Of a stretch of DNA of 64,000 nt, positions 35,072-46,213 are shown one piece after another. This DNA is from Bombyx mori (Eukaryota > Arthropoda > Insecta > Lepidoptera > Bombycidae). The position numbers and the translations under genes are program-made. Within the stretch, counting starts at the first letter, position 1, and the number at the start of each line of letters is the position of its first letter. The DNA is taken from contig NC_085120.1 of the NCBI RefSeq assembly GCF_030269925.1, positions 13,109,501-13,173,500 of the forward strand. Direction: 5' to 3'. The notes under the pieces were generated by a model that saw only the letters and a program-made list of their open reading frames with translations, did no database searches and had not been told where the DNA came from.

Positions 35072-35136
35072 CTGCGGGATTGCTCGATACGAGTAAAGCA
35101 CGGCCTCTTATCCTTTAGTTCAAGACAACTTAACAA
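35072..35136 (-). repeat. Bm1-like tRNA head, diverged
   Basis: The reverse complement reads GAACTAAAGGATAAGAGGCC then CTCGTATCGAGCAATCCCGC, similar to the Bm1 head but more diverged. It lies immediately beyond the LINE poly(A). Confidence 0.45.
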
Positions 35137-35903
35137 GATGTTCTTTTTATTACCTGACAGCTGCGATATGCGACGATATTAAAGACAACACAACCCCTAT
35201 ATTCCTACACCGTCTGATTGTGTCGCGGGATGCAATACTAATTAGCTTTCTCTCGAGTTACCTTTACTTTACCACCAGGAGATGAGATGATAGGCTCGTT
35301 GATAGGATAAATAAAGAAAAATGTATATAAACATAGGAGGTCAGACAGAAGGTATCTACAGAGTCGCGTACCCACCCGCCTTCCAAGGTATGGATCAAAC
35401 TGTTATTATTAAGATCCCCTGACCTAGAAGCTTTTGAGTCTCTTTTTTATTTACACATAACTTTTCTTTCCAAAAATGATATGTTTTATATTATAATAAA
35501 TAAGATTCCCAGTTTCTTTGGAGAACTCGGGAATCATACACGGATATCGGGCGCGGTCGCATCTTGCTTCTTCATCATCGAAACATTTAGTTATTTGTGA
35601 GAAATAATACAAGTTACTTATTTAAGTATAATCCTGGAGTATTACTGCACTTACATTATATACACACGAGTGAAAAACACGAGAGAGAAAATAAACTTGT
35701 ATCCTAATTAGTTCATCAAATAATGCTAACATAATATCTTAGTCTCAGTGTCATCAGTCGAAACGCTAATTTAAGAACAAGTGATCTTATTAGATTAAAA
35801 TACAATAACAAACCTAGAATCCCTTACATAGAACACGACCGAAAAAAGCATCAAACGCGTGTCAGACAACAGATACACAGTTTTACGCAAAATCATAAAT
35901 TAA
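35137..35903. other. no gene recognised
   Basis: AT-rich sequence without supported features. Confidence 0.35.
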
Positions 35904-35909
35904 ACTTAC

Positions 35910-36160
35910 CATAAATATGTTCCATGAATACTATTATCAGCACTGATTTATTGATTCGGATAATAATTAAACTTCACAAACCACGAAATATTAAATTTGC
36001 TTTAGTTGACGACGCGCACTCAGAGCGATCGTTCAGCCGCGACTGGCCCAGACCGTCGGCCCGTCGGCAACGTGCCCAAGCGAACAATAAGCTGGCTGTA
36101 GCATCGACGTAATATTCGTAAGCTTTAGACTCGGAGCTTATATTATTATAAAAAGTTGAC
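35910..36160 (-). promoter_or_regulatory. candidate promoter and first exon
   Basis: On the minus strand a TATA-like TATAATAATATAAG (about 36140-36155) is followed by a GC-richer block with CGACGGGCCGACGGTCTGGG. About 200 bases further, a strong donor G|GTAAGT lies at 35910/35909. This could be an untranslated first exon. It is on the same strand as the GAS2-like exons some 30 kb downstream, whose first coding exon begins with an acceptor. No transcript evidence can be seen; a short ATG frame near its end is an alternative. Confidence 0.25.
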
Positions 36161-36524
36161 TATCAAATTTTGTAAATCAAAATAATATTAATAACTACTT
36201 TGGCTTCTTTTCTCACAAAAAAGCAAAATATGAAATTTAAATTTTAAAAAAAATTCACTCACTGTTACGTTGAATCCGTTTTTTTTATTGGTGACGGCAG
36301 AAATAAGGTTTAAGAATTTAAATGAAACTCTCACAGCATTGGAATAAGGTAATAATTACAGTAGAATAAGATACACTATAACACACACGAGAAGAAATTA
36401 CTAGTTTGTTATTACCTAAACTATCTAAATAAACTATCTCCCGTGACGAAAAGACAACAAGCAGAAGAAAAATAATTATGTTCAATGCTGAACGGCATTA
36501 CCGCTAGTCATACTGATCACCTCT

Positions 36525-36695
36525 TTAGTCTAGTGGCTAGTGACCGATGATTACTGTAACACGTGCCACAGTTTCTATTCCCGGTTGGAATCAATATCTT
36601 TATTAAATATGTCTGTAGTTCGAGGTCTGGGCGTTCTTATTATTATCGTGCATGCTGCGGTACACGTAGCACCGGAGAAACTCTTTTTTTGGGGC
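36525..36695 (+). repeat. tRNA-derived SINE distinct from Bm1, diverged
   Basis: An A-box-like TAGTCTAGTGGCTAGTGACC and a B-box-like GTTTCTATTCCCGGTTGG are spaced as in tRNA-derived SINEs. They are followed by AATATCTTTATTAAATATGT and GTTCGAGGTCTGGGCGTT, the arrangement of a common lepidopteran SINE. Two overlapping open frames across it are not genes. Confidence 0.5.
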
Positions 36696-37171
36696 CTTTT
36701 ATTATACCTGATTATATCTTATTTTTATTATTCTTCACTAATGTATTTTAGATAAAATAATTACTCTCTTATAGACGTCGATGATCACAAAAAGTACAAA
36801 CCCTGCAACGGTACCTGCGCTTAGCCATTCATGATTAATTCACACCAAGTTAAAATCACATAAGATCCTCTCCTAGACGAAGCTACTACCTGACAGCAGT
36901 TAATTCATACTGTTGGTCAACAATAGAAGAAAATTCCTTAAAGTTATACTACCTCAATACCAGTATTAGAGACTGGACGGTATTATGCATAAGGTCAAGT
37001 TCAGATTTTGAGGCCAAATTGCTCGGGATTCGTTCTGCATTTAAATAGTACAATGAGTTTACTAATGCTACCATTTACTATCATATAATTTCAAACTATA
37101 TATCATTAAAGTGCAACTGATTTAATTTTCACATAAGTAAACAAGATTTATTTTTTCTAACTAATCGTTCG

Positions 37172-37380
37172 TAGCCTAAGGAGGTAAGCTCACGGGCTCA
37201 ATTTCAGAAAATTTGCTACCTGGCCCTAGCAAAAACAGTGCTTCACAGAATCTACCACCGGATCGGAATTGGGACCCACTGAGAAGATCCGTTGGCTCGT
37301 GTCAATGGGCTAATTCGCACGCCGAACTGTATATCGTAATAGACGAATTCGACGAAGGCGGCGACCGGTGCTTGAAGAGT
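37172..37380 (-). mobile_element. 5'-truncated LINE 3' end, second jockey-like subfamily, decayed
   Basis: AACAGTGCTTCACAGAATCT, ACCACCGGATCGGAATTGGG and CCCACTGAGAAGATCCG, then GACGAATTCGACGAAGGCGG, match the tails at 34.2 and 46.1 kb in reverse orientation. The poly(A) side has lost its homopolymer. Confidence 0.6.
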
Positions 37381-37384
37381 CTAA

Positions 37385-38345
37385 AAGCTCCGTAAATAAG
37401 ATAATCAGGATGCATAGTAACGTACGTAGTAGAACGGTTTCCAACTGGAATTTTATTTGAACTACTATTGAAAATAGATCCTGGATGACTTTATTGGTGG
37501 GCGATGGCATCCGTGTTATATTTGTGGAATCTCCGGCCATGGACAACCATAATTTTAACATTATTTCAGCAACACATAGTAAAAAATTTATGAATGTCTC
37601 ACTACCGCATACATCATGCACAGCATCTGCAACCCATGTGAATCAATCTCTCGCCTCGCACTCCCACCAATTCGAAGGCTCTAAAGTTAGACAGAGATGT
37701 AATATCCGCAGTATGAGCTCCCTCACCCCCGAAATTCAAAAAGGAGATACGATGAATTTATTCCTAACTTTGGACAATCAATAATACTTATCAGAAAACG
37801 AAAACATTCAGATTAAAATTAACTTGTTTCGTTCTTCGTTCGTAGTATTTAAAAATATTATTAAAGCAATGAATGTTTGTCATCTAGAGTTTTCTAAGAC
37901 ATTAATCCGTTAGTGAGGAAGGGTTATAGTACAATGTACTTACGATAGATGGCGCGCTAGTAGTTCCAACAAAGTCGATGTTTTTAGCAGTGGAGCATCA
38001 CCAGAATTTACATGTTTATTATAATTAGCGCAACAGCTAAAATAAGATGGAAGATAGTGCAGATGCGACATCTCATCAAAATCCACTTCGCATCAAGAAA
38101 AGAAAAATGCATGATCAGAATTTAATAAGTGGTCCAAGCTAACAATGGACATCTAATTGATATTTGTATGTTCTTAAGTCCATGGTCGTTTTTGACAATG
38201 TTAATGTCTGTTTAAACTTGTTCGTCTACCTCCTTAATGTAATTACCATCATCAGCTACTAAATAGTTGTAATAGTTTAGAAACACACTTTGTGAATAAT
38301 AGTCATTAACATGTAATAAGCGAAAACGATATGAGTTTACTAGAG
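37385..38345. other. no gene recognised
   Basis: Two short plus-strand open frames, 37485-37784 (99 codons) and 38047-38142 (31 codons, MEDSADATSH start), have no recognised domain and no convincing splice context. Left as unknown. Confidence 0.3.
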
Positions 38346-38349
38346 CTTA

Positions 38350-38984
38350 GGGTCGCCGCACACGGGCCACTATCCACATCCACAATCGCCGCCACTTGAA
38401 GCCAGAAGGGGCTACAAAAGAAGCTGACGCGCGAGACAGCCACTTGTGATCCATGTTGCAGTCGGTGGCCGCTACTTTTTTTAACGCGTGCTTGCTTGGT
38501 GGTAGGACCTCTTGTAAGTCTATACGGGTACGTACCACCACCCCAACTATTTCTGCCGTGAAGCAGCAATGCGTTTCGGTTTGAAGGGTGGGGCAGCCGT
38601 TGTAACTATACTGAAATCTTAAAACTATATCTCAAGATGGGTGCCGCATTTACGTTGTGCATGTCTATGGGCTCCAGTGACCACTTAACACCAGGTGGGC
38701 TGTGAGCTCGTCCAAACCATTTAAGCAAAAAAAAAAAGTATCATAATGGACTCCAACAAAAAATGAAGGGAGAGAAGGGGTGTATAGTCGCGCGAGTGGC
38801 TTGTGTCCGCGTTTTGTGGCCGAGCCGACCACTAGAGGCGAGCAGTGGCGATTTGTGGCGTGTGGAGACCACCGACGTATACACACAGTGTGCGGCGAGT
38901 CCATGCGAAATGTATGGAAACAACAGGACATAGGTCGGTGGCTGCGTTTTGTGGTTCTGGCTGGTGGCCCGTGTGCGCCGACAC
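38350..38984. mobile_element. TIR element with TTA target duplication (PIF/Harbinger-like MITE), interrupted by Bm1
   Basis: The left end GGGTCGCCGCACACGGGCCA (38350) and the reverse complement of the right end GTGTCGGCGCACACGGGCCA (to 38984) are inverted repeats. They are flanked on both sides by TTA (38347-38349 and 38985-38987). The right half is rich in GTGG/TTTTGTGG subterminal repeats. There is no transposase. A Bm1 (38497-38731) sits inside. TTA duplication points to PIF/Harbinger, but this is inference from target length and base content. Confidence 0.65.
38497..38731 (+). repeat. Bm1 SINE nested in the TIR element
   Basis: Body from TGGTGGTAGGACCTCTTGTA to an A-run of eleven; inserted inside the element at 38350-38984. 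Confidence 0.88.
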
Positions 38985-39112
38985 TTAGTGTTGATAGAGC
39001 ATACTGCGAGTTCTCGTCGGTGAGTACCGCCTTGTCGGTTCGGTTTTTAAGTAGTCGTGCATCCTGGTCTGAAGAGTGGACAGCCACAGTATAAGAGAAA
39101 ATTCGATTAGAT

Positions 39113-39165
39113 GTCGCTTGGTGGGTGGCGGCATTTACATCGTGATGTAGGCTGTAGGAACCACA
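39113..39165 (+). repeat. Bm1 SINE fragment
   Basis: TTGGTGGGTGGCGGCATTTA followed by CATCGTGATGTAGGC resembles a central Bm1 block. Confidence 0.4.
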
Positions 39166-39717
39166 TAACGACAAATATATATAGCGTGTTCGGAACGCGC
39201 CCGTAAAAAGTTTAATTGCAAAGAAACAATTGTCATATTATGTATTTTTTATAAGTTTTTCTTTTATTTTGTCTATGGTTGTCAATAAACTGTCAGCTAC
39301 GAGATGCGCTTCTTAATTTTTTTATTGGTAAATCTTCCTCCTCACAAACCCAAAATATAAGCAAGAAACTGTCCGCTACATACATGGCGCAATTAAGAGT
39401 TTAATTATATAACAAGATATATATTTTTTCATACAATTATAAATATCTTCTAACAATAAACAAACTTATCTATCTATTACCCAGAGATCAAAGGTCATCG
39501 TTTAATACCGTACTTTAAATAACTTTATTGGTTTTTGTTTAAACATTTGACTTGGGTAACAGATAACGACCCTTTTAAGTTTTAAGGGCCACCGAAATGC
39601 TCTCACGTTATGTAACATGTCTTTTGTAAAACACATGTCTAAAATATTCTACTCTCTTACTAATACTTTCATATACTCTTAATAGGCAGTTGTTTCATCC
39701 AATGCTCTGAGGAATTG

Positions 39718-40052
39718 TTTGAGATGATCCCATCATCTCGTTTTCACCACCGCACCGCCCGCCACCGGAGTTGAGTTCATCCATACTACCTAGAACCACT
39801 GCGTTCATCCACAGTGCGCTTCCAGAGATCTTTTTTGCCACGTACCACCCGGCTTTAGAATGAGCTCCCCTAGACGGTGTTTCCCGAGCGCTAAGACATG
39901 TCCTTCTTCAAACCAAGCTTTTGTGGAGAGTATACTTTACGGCAGGCAGCGGCTTGGCTCTGTCCGTTGCATTGCTGAAGTCCATGGGCGACGGTAACCA
40001 CTCACCATCAGATGGGCCTTACCCTCGTCTACCTACTAGGGAAAAAAATATC
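39718..40052 (+). mobile_element. non-LTR retrotransposon 3' end with RT C-terminus
   Basis: The longest copy of the 3.1-kb family in this window. ACCACCCGGCTTTAGAATGA-GCTCCCC encodes a broken RLWNELP-like stretch, followed by TGTTTCCCGAGCGCTAAGAC (VFPER-like), TTGTGGAGAGTATA, GGCTTGGCTCTG and an A-rich tail. RLW-ELP then FPERY is the usual C-terminal signature of CR1/jockey-type RTs. Stops show it is dead. Confidence 0.6.
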
Positions 40053-40654
40053 AAATTGTAATTTTAAGCTTTCATAATAAATAATATGGCACAAAAAATG
40101 GTCCCACTAGTGATAACTGCTCTGCAAAACTAATTGTTATTGGTATAATAAGTAATATAACTGGAGCAGTTTAGTGTGGCAATTGAAACTAAGACTTAGG
40201 TCGTCTGTGGGTACAATAAATCATACATTTGACCCCGGCAAGGAGCAGGGTAGCAGCAATTAAAGAAACATGACTAGCGCACTGAAACTTAAAACATTGT
40301 GATGTGGCTGATGTCATACTCATTTACAAAGTTTACTTCTTCAATCAACAGTGCTTTAGGCTCTGACCTCAATACTTACTATGTATTAAGTAGGTACATA
40401 TAAGAAAATACAATCAATCTTTGTCTTACTAAAGAGTTTGAAGGCCACTTTAGTAAGCTACTTCTTTATTGTTTGTTTAAAAATGTGTACGCTTACAATT
40501 GCTCAGAATTGCTTAGGAATTGGTTTGAGATTTAGTCAAAGTAGCAATTGCATTGGGATAAGGGTGTATAGGATCCGGCGAACGAGATAAAAGAAGATGA
40601 TGTGTAATACGCGAGTTACCAAAGAGCAACTGATAAACCCCGACATACAAACTA

Positions 40655-41210
40655 AAGGGTGTCTCAGAATGTTTTTCGTTTTTGAATTGATTACTCGATA
40701 CTGCCATATGATCTGGACTTTTTTGGCTACAGAAATGCAAAACCAGTATGGCTACAACACCTTTTTCCAGCAAGATGGAGCCACTTCTCATATTACAAAT
40801 GGCTCATTAGCTGCTCTTCAAGATTTAGTCCCTGGAAGAGTGATAAGTCGCCGAGGAGACATCAACTGGCCACCGAGGAGCCCTGATTTAACGTCTGCTT
40901 ATTTTTCTTATGGGGCTACCAAAAAAGTAAAGTTTACAATCCATTGCCCAACCTGAATGTTTTGAAGCAAATAATCACAGAAGAAATCAACTCTTATTCC
41001 AAGAGCGATGCTCCAGCGAGTGATTGAAAAGTTTAGCTCCAGGTTAAATGTGTATGAATAAGTGCATGGTGCGCATTTGCAAACTGTTGTTTTTTCATAA
41101 ATAAACTTCAAGAACTGCTCTTGAATTTAACAATAAATAAAACGAGTTTTAATAAATATTGTTGTTTTTTATTTCACAGCTAAAAACGAAAAACATTCTG
41201 AGATACCCGC
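40655..41210 (+). mobile_element. internally deleted mariner-like element with both TIRs
   Basis: The left terminus AAGGGTGTCTCAGAATGTTT and the reverse complement of the right terminus GCGGGTATCTCAGAATGTTT are about 29-base inverted repeats ending TTTTTCGTTTTT. TA at 40653-40654 and 41211-41212 is the target duplication. Only 556 bp remain. Between the TIRs the C-terminal catalytic part of a transposase survives, while the DNA-binding domain and first catalytic aspartate are gone. A non-autonomous derivative. Confidence 0.85.
40700..41060 (+). pseudogene. mariner-superfamily transposase, C-terminal remnant
   Basis: The frame contains TFFQQDGATSH with the second catalytic D at codon 40774-40776, then PGRVISRRGDINWPPRSPDL with the third acidic D at 40885-40887 (36 residues between). 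This is the mariner/Tc1 catalytic spacing class. The frame then breaks (an expected FFLWGYLKSKV-like stretch is disrupted) and stops. An ATG at 40597 lies outside the element, so the longer open frame beginning there is accidental. Confidence 0.8.
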
Positions 41211-41212
41211 TA

Positions 41213-42365
41213 GTTCTTTCGAGGTATAGAAAGGACTAATTAACATGAATAGTATAATTGAGTACAAAGACGACATTATCAAATGGACACATTAAAATTT
41301 CATAGTACTATGTACTCAATCTCTTTTTAGATTAAAATAGCAAGGTAATACAAGTATGCTCGCCATGTCTAGACAAGCGTGTAAGCGGTATTGTAAATAT
41401 GCCGCAATATTGTCCTGGCCACCCCTCTCTGCAACGTTTTTACGACTATTTCATGGAAATAACAAACCATAGGACACAATAACCCGTTTCTGTCGTTCGT
41501 ACCTACACAAAATTAACGAACACGAAAGAGAAAAAAATACTTCCTATATTTCATACATGATAGCAGAAGTTACCAGGAATCCATGTTTGAAAGAAAGTAA
41601 TTCTTTGATCTTGTGCGTTTAACGTGCTGACTGATGTTTGGTGCAACGTTTGACCTAAAATGGATGTTTTGAATTCCGTCTTGTTTCTAATTTAGTCTGT
41701 TTATATTTTTTTAATATCACGTCATGTGCATGCATGTAGTCGCTTTTATAAATATATTTAAAATAATTATTAGAAACGGGGAAAGTACGTTTGCTTGTTC
41801 ATCCTTTACGTACAGATTTAGATTTTGTTTTATAGCTTAGTATCATTTGAAATTTAAAAGTACTAGGTTAGCATAAAACGAGGGAGATATAACTACGTAC
41901 ACTCCAGTGAGGAGCGCACACGGACTTCTATTTTCCTGTAGTCAGGTTCTTATTTGTAAGTACAGCTGTTTAATAAATACGCTCTTGACATAAAAAAATT
42001 ATAAAGGCAAAGTATATGAAACAATGGCTGTAGAGGAATAAATTATAATTACGGTTGCTTTCATGCCAACTAGCGAAGGCTGAAAAACAAGGGGCCGGCT
42101 CAGCTGTGCAATCGTATGACTTCACTGAAGGCACATGTTTCACTCTGCTCCGGAATACATATTGTAATTACATTAACAAATAAACAACAAATGTTTTTGA
42201 ATTATTAATTGAGGAGCATGACCTCGGTGACGACGTAAAAATGTTGTGTCGGTATTTTAAAAATAAATATTTAAATAAGTGTTTAAGTCGAGTGACGCGC
42301 TACCTTTACATTATCGAACATTTTCAATTTTTGTCTGATATATGTATTTATTATTTATTTATTTA
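41213..42365. other. no gene recognised
   Basis: AT-rich sequence spanning the outer boundary of the left duplication arm at 41564. A TTTA-rich run lies at about 42345-42370. Confidence 0.35.
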
Positions 42366-42368
42366 TTT

Positions 42369-42759
42369 ATATATTATAAAGCTGAAGAGTTTGTTTGTTT
42401 AAATGCGCTAATCTCAGGAACTACTGGTCCCATGGTTAGATAGCCCATTTATTGAGGAAGGCTATATAACATCACGCTAAGACCAATACAAGCGGAGCAC
42501 CAATAAAGAATGTATCAAAATCCGGTTTTTTCCCTTTTGAGAGCCTCCGCTGCTTGCGCTGCAGAAACGGTTGAAGTTTCGCTAAAATAATGTATGACAG
42601 AATTGTTCCCCTTTAAAAGATCTAAAAAAGTCCGCGACAGCATATGTCTATACGTTAAGGTTGGCTCACTATAATGTTTTTTATGCTAACCAAATTTGTT
42701 CTAAAATAAAGCATTATTGGCAACTATTCCACGCGGACGAAGTCGCGGGCAAAAGCTAG
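42369..42759 (+). mobile_element. non-autonomous Helitron, family H4
   Basis: ATTATAAAGCTGAAGAGTTT at the start. It ends CACGCGGACGAAGTCGCGGG, then CAAAAGCTAG|T. The GC hairpin (CGCG...CGCG) a few bases before CTAG is characteristic. The 5' TC could not be placed because a TTTA microsatellite abuts it. A mirrored copy lies at 61619-62009. Confidence 0.7.
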
Positions 42760-43123
42760 TGTATTTATGTATTGTGGTATCAGGGCAATAAGAACTATGT
42801 AATTACAAAGCGTAGGGGTCCCTTTTCTGTAAAGAGACAGACATGACCGAGACTCGAGCACAGAGCACTCCATCCCCTCTCTATTGTTCGCCGCGACAGA
42901 CCGTCTGGCTGCAGTGCCACTTGCACATCCGTACTCAGCAAAAATTAAGAGGACGATCTCCACCATAATTTTCAAATCTGTTGAGTAATACGTTTTTGAA
43001 ATGCGAACGTTTATTTAAATATGTACTAACCCAAATTATCATTATTCTTTGAGACAAATCTGAAGTAGGCAGCGATTTTAAATTGATATAATATATTTAA
43101 GATCTCAACCAGTACCTACCAGT

Positions 43124-43372
43124 CACTGGTGGTAGGACCTCTTGTGAGTCCACACGGGTAGGTACTACCACCCTGCCTATTTCTGTCGCGCAGCAGTCAT
43201 GCGTTTCGGTTTGAAGGGTGGGACAGCCGTTGTAACTATACTTGAGACCTTAGAACTTATATCTCGAGGTGGGTGGCGCATTTACCTTGTAGATGTCTAT
43301 GGGCTCCAGTAATCACTTAACACCAGGCGGGGTGGGAGCTCGTCTACCCATCTAAGCAATAAATAAAAAAGT
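43124..43372 (+). repeat. Bm1 SINE, 5'-truncated (in left arm)
   Basis: Body from CTGGTGGTAGGACCTCTTGT to the A-rich tail, with lineage-specific changes such as GAGTCCACACGG. Confidence 0.9.
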
Positions 43373-43976
43373 TAGTCAATGTTAAAGAAAAATAAAAATT
43401 AGAAGCGTTTGACGGGACGAAGCTGCAATAATTGTATACGAGACGTCTGTCGGTTTCCGTCTCGTCAACAAACGATATTATTCCTTTTAATAGCTTTGAT
43501 CCGCGCCCCCTCGACGCGCCGCGAGACGGGCGAGGCTAATGTCAGGGCGTCCGGCGGTAAGCCCCCGGGAATGCTTCATATTAATATGTTTTGTTGCATA
43601 CCCGCTACTAATCCGTACCGTTTTACCCTCACAATCCAACCTGCCGGGATTCCGCGCTCATTTAAACTCATTCTATTTCTGTTATCGTGGTACGCTCCAT
43701 ATTTCTACGGATTTATTTACAGTTCGTGTAATTTTTTATTTCAAATTTAATGTTAGAAGTCTTTACGACCATTAATATAAGTATTTTGTTGTGATCTTAG
43801 TCAGCTAATGCTGCGTACCGGTTAGGTTGTGAACCTGACATTCTCAAGCTGTTTGTGTTAGTTCTTCCCCATCATTCATTCCCAGTATCTTCAATTTTCT
43901 GAACTCCTCTAATTTTTATCATGAGCAGCAGTAGCGAACGCGCCGTGAGTGTCCATTTCTGTCCTGGAGCAATCAC
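43373..43976. other. GC-richer patch, no gene recognised
   Basis: Holds a 113-codon and an overlapping 78-codon plus-strand frame (43409-43775) across a GC-rich patch (CCCCTCGACGCGCCGCGAGA). They show no domain I recognise and no clear splice sites. The stretch is repeated in the right arm. Confidence 0.35.
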
Positions 43977-43979
43977 GTG

Positions 43980-44218
43980 TTTTTTTTTATTGCATCGAGG
44001 GGTGGACTAGCTCACAGCCCACCTGGTGTTAAGTGGTTACTGGAGCCCATAGACATCTACAACGTAATTGCGCCACTCACCTTGCATTATAAGTTCTAAG
44101 GTCTCAAGTATAGTTACAACGGCTGCCTCGCCCTTCAAACCGAAACGCATTACTGCTTGACGACAGAAATAGGGAGACCACCCCCGCGCGGACTCACATG
44201 ATGTCCTACCACAAGTGT
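43980..44218 (-). repeat. Bm1 SINE, 5'-truncated (in left arm)
   Basis: Reverse Bm1 from the T-run and ATTGCATCGAGGGGTGGACT to GATGTCCTACCACAAGTG. It faces the copy at 43.1 kb about 600 bases away. Confidence 0.88.
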
Positions 44219-44469
44219 CCAGCGTGAAAGCCAGTAATGTCTTTACTAATAAGTCAACGGCTTGTAACTTGCTGATATTCATGAGCGATGGTGACCACGA
44301 AACTTTAAGTAAATACGGAATTTCGTCGACTTTGGATGGTAATAAAAAAAATCAAAGCAAAGGAGAGAGTTCGACTTTATTTATATCTCCAGGTGGAAGA
44401 ATAAGGTTCAGAATAAAACGATGTATTTTTACAAGGATTACCCGAGATCGCTTTGCTTCTTAGCGTAGC

Positions 44470-45935
44470 ATTTACTCGGCTCCTTTTACGGAATTTAGTA
44501 TTGAAACGGCACCATCAATCTAGTGTGAACAGGCAGGTGACCCAAAACGGTCACATTACTAATTAATAAATTATGCAAAACTCCTTAAAAGGCCACTTAT
44601 GTCTTCATGAAGCTATTTGCGACTGGTAACAAGCCTAGTCAAGCATTTTAAATATTTGTATTCTAATTTACTAAAGTTTTCTTACTAATTTTGCCTAATT
44701 ATCCCGTTGTGGTTATAACAGCATTTAAAGTTATACGGTGAATTCTAATTTAGTTTTGCAAGCCGTCTAGTAGGCCCGATCAGGCGGTAGATGCCAACCA
44801 ATAACCGCGAGCTATCTGTGTCCCGATTTGGGACATCACGATTGAGACTGACCTCAAAGCTCAAGATAAGTATCAATGCGATCCGGTTAGAACTTTACAC
44901 AAGTGGCCTGTAAATTCCACTGCCCAGATAAATAAAAGAAAAAGTTCTTGACACTCGAATCTCTCCTCAATAATCGATTTTTAAAACGGGTAATACATCG
45001 GCCATAAGCCCGTATATACACTCTGCCATTCCATCAGACTTCCGAAAATAGAAGTATAAGTAATACTGATGTAAGTTATTACCGCGGGTGGTCCACCGAA
45101 GGAAGTGTGAACAGAAATGTGAATGAATCAAATACCAGAACGTGAACCTTGATCGATATTACGTCGTAAAATAAGCGAATAACCTAACAGACATGAAATT
45201 GATCAGTAGTGATACTCAGAGAAACTCATAAAACTGCATTTTACGCCTTTTTTTCATGTCCTACAAAAAAAAAGACACTATTTTTAATTCAAATTTATTA
45301 AAATTTATTTTCAATTTTTTAGCTCCATTTTCTATAAAAGCATACTTATTTTTTTAGTTTTTTTAGACTATTCTATATTTTTAATTTTTTCGTTTAATTT
45401 CAATTTTTTCAATTTATTTTTTAAATATTGAATTGTCATTGGTCCTTAATAAGTATACCAAATTTCGAGTTAATCCGACGTTTTGAAGGGGGTCAAAATC
45501 ATGTTCAAAGATTCCGTTACAAACATACATACGTCTGAAGCTAATAAAAGCGTATTAAAAAACAAGTTTAATCGGCATTTCTTGGGACAAACGTGTATGC
45601 AACTGCAACGTGAACTTAGATCCTTATAACAAACCGCACAATAAATAATAATTAGGTAGTAAATTATCTTATAAAGGCAATATATTAAACTCGATCAAAA
45701 ATACATGTTAGAGAACATTCGCCACAGCTCTGAGGCCATCAACCGGTCGACTTTAGTGAGACGGATGGCCGCGGGGAGGATGCGGGCGTTATTTTAAAGG
45801 GCGGTCGATGTTTCCTCCTCTTTCGGCGACTACTTAATTAACTTATGTTACGTTATTATTGTAAACAAATAGTCCCAGCCACTCGCGCCACGAACTACAC
45901 GGGAGCGGGATAGCTGTCCATTATTAGCTAAGTTA
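44470..45935. other. no gene recognised; includes a dispersed lepidopteran-type repeat
   Basis: AT-rich. The block at about 45425-45560 (TTGGTCCTTAATAAGTATAC, ATTTCGAGTTAATCCGACGT, GGGGGTCAAAATCATGTTCA) looks like decayed transposon sequence, but no termini are visible. A GC-richer stretch at 45.72-45.81 kb is not recognised. Confidence 0.35.
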
Positions 45936-45939
45936 GTGA

Positions 45940-46213
45940 TACAGTGATCACATGGTTTAGCGAATAGTCCGGTTACCGTCCTCGTCGAACCCGTCGCTTG
46001 CGACGAAGGGCTCGGCGAGCGAATTAACACAGCCCACTGAGTTTCTCGTCGGATCTTCTCAGCGGGTCGCGTTTCCGATCCGGCGTTAGATTCTGCGAAG
46101 CACTGCTCTTGCTAGGGTCAGTGTTAGCATCACTGCGGTTTGAGCCCCGTGAGCTCACCTACTAGTTAAGGTTACGCTGAAATAGCCTCTCAAGGCTTAG
46201 GTAGGAAAAAAAA
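45940..46213 (+). mobile_element. 5'-truncated LINE 3' end, second jockey-like subfamily
   Basis: Starts with the coding remnant around CCGGTTACCGTCCTCGTCGA, then CACAGCCCACTGAGTTTCTC, GGATCTTCTCAGCGGGTCGC and AGCAGTGCTTCG reversed, and ends with AGCCTCTCAAGGCTTAGGTA and an A-run. Same subfamily as 34.2 and 37.2 kb. A 60-codon frame on the minus strand is a read-through of it. Confidence 0.65.

Noticed and set aside
36540..36755. 71- and 62-codon overlapping membrane-like frames
   Set aside because: They cover a diverged tRNA-derived SINE followed by T-rich sequence that mimics hydrophobic protein.
37485..37784. 99-codon plus-strand gene
   Set aside because: No domain recognised. It lies just beyond a decayed LINE tail and could be chance or old transposon sequence.
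38047..38142. Short ORF beginning MEDSADATSH
   Set aside because: It has a protein-like start, but only 31 codons before a stop and no clear donor site; unsupported without transcripts.
40597..40956. 119-residue protein starting at an ATG
   Set aside because: The ATG lies outside the mariner TIR at 40655; the frame is a chance fusion of flank and transposase remnant.
42724..44463. Conserved small proteins repeated in both arms
   Set aside because: Their identity reflects the DNA duplication, not selection. They cover Helitron, Bm1 and unrecognised sequence, with no domain or splice support.
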